A stretch of 9,480 nt of DNA from an uncultured Burkholderiaceae bacterium (lineage in GTDB: Bacteria; Pseudomonadota; Gammaproteobacteria; Burkholderiales; Burkholderiaceae_F), in assembly GCA_937936215.1 (NCBI GenBank), contig CALGWX010000199.1, positions 1 through 9,480 of the forward strand, given 5' to 3'. The position numbers and the translations under genes are program-made. This document shows, piece by piece, positions 6,002-9,480 of the stretch (its first letter is position 1; the number at the start of each line of letters is the position of its first letter). The notes under the pieces were generated by a model. That model made no database searches. It had not been told where the DNA came from and saw only the letters and a list, made by a program, of their open reading frames with translations.

Positions 6002-6757
6002 TCATGCCTTGTGGGTTTCGCGTGAACTCGGCACCGCCGCGCCGGCGCCGCCGGACAGGTAGTAGACCTGCGGCTTGTTGCCGGTGTGGTCGAGCAGGCG
6101 CGTGCCGCGCTTGTCGGCGATCAGCTTGTTGACCTTCGAGGCCGGGTTGTCCAAGTCGCCGAAGTAGCGCGCCTTCGGCGGACACACGCGCACGCAGGCG
6201 GGCGTGTGCTCTTTGGTTGCCGGATTGTCCTCGTCCAGATCGGCGACGCCCTTGGGCGCCTTGCTCACCTTGTGGTAGCAGAAGGTGCACTTCGAAACGA
6301 CCCCCTTGGGCTGGATGCCGATGCCGCGGCTGGGATCGTCCTGCGGACCCTTGTACGGCGGATCCCACTGGCGACCGCCGGTCCCGGGGAAGACGCTGCG
6401 GATGTCGGGCTGCACGACGGCCTTCTCGTCGGTGAAGAAACGCACGCCGTACGGACAGGCGACCATGCAGGCCTTGCAGCCGATGCACTTGTTCCAGTCG
6501 ATCAGCACGAAACCGCCGTCCGGATCCTTGTAGGTCGCCCGTGTCGGGCAGGCGCTGACGCACGACGGGTTTTCGCAGTGCATACACGTCCGCGGAAACC
6601 ACTTCAGGTTGACGTTCGGATACTTGCCCTCGTGGTAGAAGAGCACGTCCTGCCAGTTTTCGCCCGGCAGGCGGCTGTTCTCCATCGCGCAGGCCGTCGT
6701 GCAGGCCTGGCAGCCGGTGCACTTGTCCAGGTCGATGACCATTCCCCATTTCGCCAT
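6002..6757 (-). CDS. arxB: Four-cluster 4Fe-4S ferredoxin subunit of the molybdoenzyme (ArxB)
   Basis: A 251-residue electron-transfer subunit with sixteen cysteines in four sets, enough for four [4Fe-4S] clusters: C13/16/19/23, C58/61/66/70, C91/94/97/101 and C157/160/188/192. This is the DmsB/PsrB/ArrB pattern. It should form a wire from the catalytic subunit to the NrfD membrane subunit. A long insert (about 110-156) separates clusters III and IV. There is no signal peptide, so it is presumably exported together with ArxA through Tat. AGGAGG lies five bases before the ATG and overlaps the end of the arxA stop region; the gap from arxA is only nine bases. The C-terminal 30 residues are Gly/Ala-rich without a recognisable function. 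Confidence 0.93.
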   Translation of the reverse strand: MAKWGMVIDLDKCTGCQACTTACAMENSRLPGENWQDVLFYHEGKYPNVNLKWFPRTCMHCENPSCVSACPTRATYKDPDGGFVLIDWNKCIGCKACMVACPYGVRFFTDEKAVVQPDIRSVFPGTGGRQWDPPYKGPQDDPSRGIGIQPKGVVSKCTFCYHKVSKAPKGVADLDEDNPATKEHTPACVRVCPPKARYFGDLDNPASKVNKLIADKRGTRLLDHTGNKPQVYYLSGGAGAAVPSSRETHKA

Positions 6758-6766
6758 GGCTGCCTC

Positions 6767-9256
6767 CTATGCCTTCTCGACCGAGACTTTGGTCGTGTAG
6801 TAATTGCACTGGCCGGTGACACGGTCGGACTGGTTGACCGTCACCTCTCCCGAGTGACCCGGCGATCGCGCCTTGGCCCAGCGGCCCATTGCCCAGTGGC
6901 CGTGCTCCATCGGGACGACGATGGTGTCGGGCCTCGTACCCTCGTAGTAGCGGCAATAGCCCTCGATCGCGCCGACCGCCGACTTGACGCGCACGCGGTC
7001 ACCGTCGGCGATGCCGCGCTTCTTCGCGGTGTCGGGATGGATCTCGATGTAGATGCGATCGCGTCCGCCCATGACCGGCTGCATCAGCGAGATCGCGATC
7101 GGCATGTTGCCGCTGCGGCCCTCGGCGTGCATCGCGACCTTCGGCGTCGACATGTAGAGATCGCCGCCGCCGGGGTGCTTCGGCTCCTCCCATTGCGGGA
7201 ACATCAGCTTCGCCTTGTCGCGGCCGGTCTTGGACGCGATCCAGTCGGCGTTCGCTTCCAGCCAGCCGGAGCGGATCTCGAACTTGCCCGACGGCGTCTT
7301 CAGCAGCTTGGCCTTGACCTCCTCCGGCGTCATCGGCTTGTTGTAGCCCTTGCCGTCCCACTCGTAGAACTCGCCGTTGCGCTGCTGCCAGAGGTACGGC
7401 TTCTTGTACCAGACGCCCTTTTCCTTCCAGCTCTCGAAGTCCTTGACGCCGTTGTCGCCGGGGTTGGCCTCGAAGCCCTTGGCGAGCGCGCGGATGACGT
7501 TTTCGCTGTTGCCGAGCGCCTTGTAGTATTCGCCCATCGGCCCCTTGATCCGCTTGCCGATTTCGATCAGCGTGTCGCCGAAGTACTTGGTGTCATAAAG
7601 CGGCTTGATCGCCGGTACCCGAAGCTGCGTCATCGGCCAGCCCTGGAACGGATAGGTCGGCGCGTCCTGCAGCCGCTCAAGATACGTGTGGTCCGGCAGG
7701 ATCAAGTCGGAGAACATCGCCGTCTCGCTCGGAAACGGGTCGGTGGTGATCACGAACAGCTCGGCCAGCGCCTTTTCCCACTCCTGGCCGTTGGGCGCGG
7801 TCCAGATCGGGTTGGTCTGGTAAAACATGATCGTGTCAAGCTTGTACGGCTTGCCGGCCAGCGAGTTCGGGCCGAGTTCCTGCAGCATGTTGTTGGCGAG
7901 CAGGTAGCCGTCGGGGTGCCCCTTCAGGTCGATGCGCGGGAACTTCTTCCACGGCCCGTTCTTCGCGTAGTCGTCCATGTAGTCGTCGGCGTTCACCGGC
8001 AGCGGACCGTAGGCCGGGCCCATCTGGTACGCCAGGCCACCCTTGGCGAACAGCGACCCCACCAGCGCGTTGAGCGTGTGGATCGCCATCGCGTTGTAGA
8101 TTCCGTTCGAATGCGCATGCGCGCCGCGCTCGAACAGCGCGATCGCCGGCCTCGTGGTGCCGAACTCGCGCGCGGTGGCGACGATGTCGCGCTCGAACAG
8201 CGTCGTCACCCCGGCGGCCCACGCCGGCGTTCGGTCCTTCAGTTCGAGGTTCCACCACTCGACCAGCCCCTTGACCCACTTCTCGTTGAAGGCGGCCGGA
8301 TCGACCGTCTGGCCGCTCTTGAACAGATTGACGCCGTCCTTGAAATCGCCGACGAAGGCGCGGTCCCACAGGCCCTCGGTGAGGATCACGTGCGCGATCG
8401 CCAGTGCGAGCGCGCCGTCGGTGCCGGGTTTGATCAACAACGCGCGGTCGCTGGCGGCGAGCGTCGTGTTCATGTGCACGTCGACCGCGGTCACCCGCGT
8501 CTTCGGGCTCTTCTCGCCGCGGATGTAGCCCCAGACCTGCATGTTGTGGTTGTACGGCCGGAAAGCTTCCAGGAAGCTGGCGCCGAACATCAGCAGGTAG
8601 TTGGCGTTCGTGTAGTCGTAGGAGTTGTACCCGCCGTTGCCGTCGGTGGCCTGCTTGGCCTTGATCGAGCCGTCCGAGCACATCGACGAGTGGCCGATCC
8701 CCACGTTCGGGCTGCCGTAGAGCTTGCCGAACGTGCCCTGCAGCCCGGCGCAGGACGCGCCCCAGCCGCGGCCGTAAGCCAGCGCGAAACGGTGGCTCTC
8801 GCCCTTGTCGCGCAGCGCGTTCAGCCGCTCGGCCACCGTGTTCAGCGCCTCGTCCCACGAGATCGGCACGAACTTCGGATCTTCGTTGCGGCCTTTCTTC
8901 GGGTTGGTCCGCTTCATCGGGCTCTTGAAGCGGTCCGGGTCGTACAACGTGTACGCGCCAAGCGGGCCCTTTGGGCACAACTTGCCGTTGGCGATCGGAT
9001 GATCGGTGGTGCCGTAGATCGCGTGCACGCGGCCGTTGGTGGTGTACACATCGATGCCGCAGCGCGCCGGGCACTGGTGGCAGATGTTCTTCGTGATCTT
9101 CGTCTCCGCCGCGGCCGGCTGCGCTTGCGCCTGCGCGGGGGCAAGCGTCTGCAGCCCGCCGCCGGCGACGGCGCCGGCGGCACCCGTGGCCGCGGTCGCC
9201 TGCAGGAAGCGGCGCCGCGTCAGCCGCGATTTGAAGATGCTGTCGGTGATTCCCAT
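6767..9256 (-). CDS. arxA: Molybdopterin arsenite oxidase catalytic subunit ArxA (ArrA/ArxA clade of the DMSO reductase family)
   Basis: An 829-residue periplasmic molybdoenzyme. The N-terminus has a Tat signal, TRRRFLQ at 13-19, then a hydrophobic stretch and an AQAQA cleavage region near 41-46. A [4Fe-4S] site follows as C59-x2-C62-x3-C66-x27-C94, the spacing reported for ArrA and ArxA. GRGWG at 162-166 is the motif reported to separate ArxA from ArrA, which has RGRY at that place. C193 in HSSMCSDG is the likely Mo-ligating Cys. Later segments (KPGTDGALALAIAHVILTEG near 276-295, FPSETAMFSDLILPDHTYLE, and a C-terminal dinucleotide-binding domain ending in CNYYTTKVS) are typical of the family. 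The expected reaction is arsenite to arsenate, with electrons sent via ArxB to ArxC; related enzymes can run in reverse. GGAGG six bases before the ATG at 9256 fixes this start over an upstream GTG/ATG at 9307 that would overlap the preceding gene. Polysulfide/thiosulfate reductase or SoeA are alternatives, judged less likely because of GRGWG. Confidence 0.85.
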   Translation of the reverse strand: MGITDSIFKSRLTRRRFLQATAATGAAGAVAGGGLQTLAPAQAQAQPAAAETKITKNICHQCPARCGIDVYTTNGRVHAIYGTTDHPIANGKLCPKGPLGAYTLYDPDRFKSPMKRTNPKKGRNEDPKFVPISWDEALNTVAERLNALRDKGESHRFALAYGRGWGASCAGLQGTFGKLYGSPNVGIGHSSMCSDGSIKAKQATDGNGGYNSYDYTNANYLLMFGASFLEAFRPYNHNMQVWGYIRGEKSPKTRVTAVDVHMNTTLAASDRALLIKPGTDGALALAIAHVILTEGLWDRAFVGDFKDGVNLFKSGQTVDPAAFNEKWVKGLVEWWNLELKDRTPAWAAGVTTLFERDIVATAREFGTTRPAIALFERGAHAHSNGIYNAMAIHTLNALVGSLFAKGGLAYQMGPAYGPLPVNADDYMDDYAKNGPWKKFPRIDLKGHPDGYLLANNMLQELGPNSLAGKPYKLDTIMFYQTNPIWTAPNGQEWEKALAELFVITTDPFPSETAMFSDLILPDHTYLERLQDAPTYPFQGWPMTQLRVPAIKPLYDTKYFGDTLIEIGKRIKGPMGEYYKALGNSENVIRALAKGFEANPGDNGVKDFESWKEKGVWYKKPYLWQQRNGEFYEWDGKGYNKPMTPEEVKAKLLKTPSGKFEIRSGWLEANADWIASKTGRDKAKLMFPQWEEPKHPGGGDLYMSTPKVAMHAEGRSGNMPIAISLMQPVMGGRDRIYIEIHPDTAKKRGIADGDRVRVKSAVGAIEGYCRYYEGTRPDTIVVPMEHGHWAMGRWAKARSPGHSGEVTVNQSDRVTGQCNYYTTKVSVEKA

Positions 9257-9262
9257 GGTTGG

Positions 9263-9267
9263 CCTCC
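9263..9267 (-). promoter_or_regulatory. Ribosome binding site fixing the arxA start
   Basis: GGAGG on the minus strand lies six bases before the ATG at 9256. It supports a start directly at the Tat signal peptide rather than 17 codons upstream at 9307, which would overlap the previous gene and push the twin-arginine motif unusually far in. Confidence 0.75.
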
Positions 9268-9293
9268 GGTTGGACTGAGGGGCGGCGAAGCGC

Positions 9294-9480
9294 TCAATGC
9301 CTCGCACCGAACAACTGGGTCATCGCATCGCCGATGAAGCGTTGCGACTTGCGGCAGGCCAGGCACAGCGCCTCGCCCGCCCGCGGCGTGAACGCGTCGC
9401 CGCAACCGCTGCAGACCTTCTGTTGGTGGTACACCAGCACCTGTGGCGCCCGCTCGCCGCCGTGCGGCTCGACCGACAGC
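9294..9480 (-). CDS. C-terminal 61 residues of a small Cys-rich protein, ArxB'-like by position
   Basis: Only the 3' end is in the window; it ends in TGA 37 bases before arxA. The visible part contains C23-x2-C26 (CSGCGDAF) and C39-x2-C42 (CLACRKSQ), numbered from the first complete codon. This is a zinc-ribbon or rubredoxin-like knuckle pair, followed by a helical tail ending in LFGARH. In described arx clusters (arxB'ABCD) the gene before arxA encodes an extra iron-sulfur subunit, ArxB'. The position and Cys content fit, but the four-Cys ferredoxin motifs that would prove it lie outside the window. It could also be another Cys-rich accessory protein. It is probably co-transcribed with arxA. 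Confidence 0.7.
   Translation of the reverse strand, partial: LSVEPHGGERAPQVLVYHQQKVCSGCGDAFTPRAGEALCLACRKSQRFIGDAMTQLFGARH

Noticed and set aside
1905..6132. Several long plus-strand frames opposite the rhodanese, cytochrome, HAD, chaperone and membrane-subunit genes
   Set aside because: All are antisense to well-supported genes, with biased Arg/Ala/His/Gln-rich translations and no domains.
6767..9256. Arsenate respiratory reductase (ArrA) as the identity of the catalytic subunit
   Set aside because: The cluster spacing is shared, but the ArrA motif RGRY is absent and GRGWG is present; the B'-A-B-C-D layout also fits arx.
6767..9256. Ethylbenzene dehydrogenase, nitrate or chlorate reductase type enzyme
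   Set aside because: Those type II enzymes use an Asp Mo ligand and usually come with a heme-b subunit; here the ligand position is C193 and the membrane partner is NrfD-type.
6086..9337. A 1083-residue open frame on the plus strand
   Set aside because: It lies antisense to arxA and arxB in very GC-rich DNA, has low-complexity Arg/Val/Leu/Ala composition and no recognisable domain, while the minus-strand frames have strong family motifs.
1..9480. CRISPR arrays, tRNA genes, insertion sequences or attachment sites
   Set aside because: I saw no regularly spaced repeats, tRNA-like cloverleaf segments, transposase motifs or terminal inverted repeats; the only long direct repeat is the duplication inside the rhodanese gene.

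Overview
The window is GC-rich DNA from an alkaline- or neutral-water type proteobacterium. Codon use and gene types fit a betaproteobacterium (Rhodocyclales/Burkholderiales-like) best, but a gammaproteobacterium cannot be excluded; no rRNA or tRNA is present to settle this. All ten genes I can support lie on the minus strand, so the biological order runs from high to low coordinates. The long plus-strand frames are high-GC antisense shadows.

Right half (9480 to 4269): a respiratory complex iron-sulfur molybdoenzyme operon that I read as arx, the arsenite oxidase related to ArrA. In order it holds the 3' end of a small Cys-rich protein (ArxB'-like by position), a Tat-exported molybdopterin catalytic subunit (arxA), a four-cluster ferredoxin (arxB), an NrfD-type membrane quinone subunit (arxC) and a TorD-type maturation chaperone (arxD). 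The catalytic subunit has the C-x2-C-x3-C-x27-C iron-sulfur motif, a Cys as likely Mo ligand, and the GRGWG motif that separates ArxA from ArrA (RGRY). ArxA and ArxB would work in the periplasm, pass electrons through four [4Fe-4S] clusters to ArxC and exchange them with the quinone pool. ArxD loads the cofactor before Tat export.

Middle (4223 to 1638): three genes follow arxD in the same direction. They encode a CbbY-like HAD phosphatase, a small monoheme cytochrome c with a charged coiled coil and a C-terminal membrane anchor, and a lipoprotein made of two duplicated rhodanese domains, of which only the first keeps the catalytic Cys. The first two are tightly spaced after arxD. The rhodanese gene is set off by 173 bases containing an inverted repeat and is followed by a hairpin.

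Left end (1415 to 1): a one-component regulator with a Cys-rich PAS-like N-terminus and a LuxR helix-turn-helix, then the 5' end of a second DmsB-type ferredoxin. The second ferredoxin suggests that another molybdoenzyme (or the rest of the electron-transfer system) continues past the left edge. Its ribosome binding site lies inside one arm of a perfect 8-bp inverted repeat, so its translation may be controlled by RNA folding.

The core arx operon is a known system. The less familiar parts are the added cytochrome/rhodanese/HAD genes, the Cys-rich regulator and the second ferredoxin.
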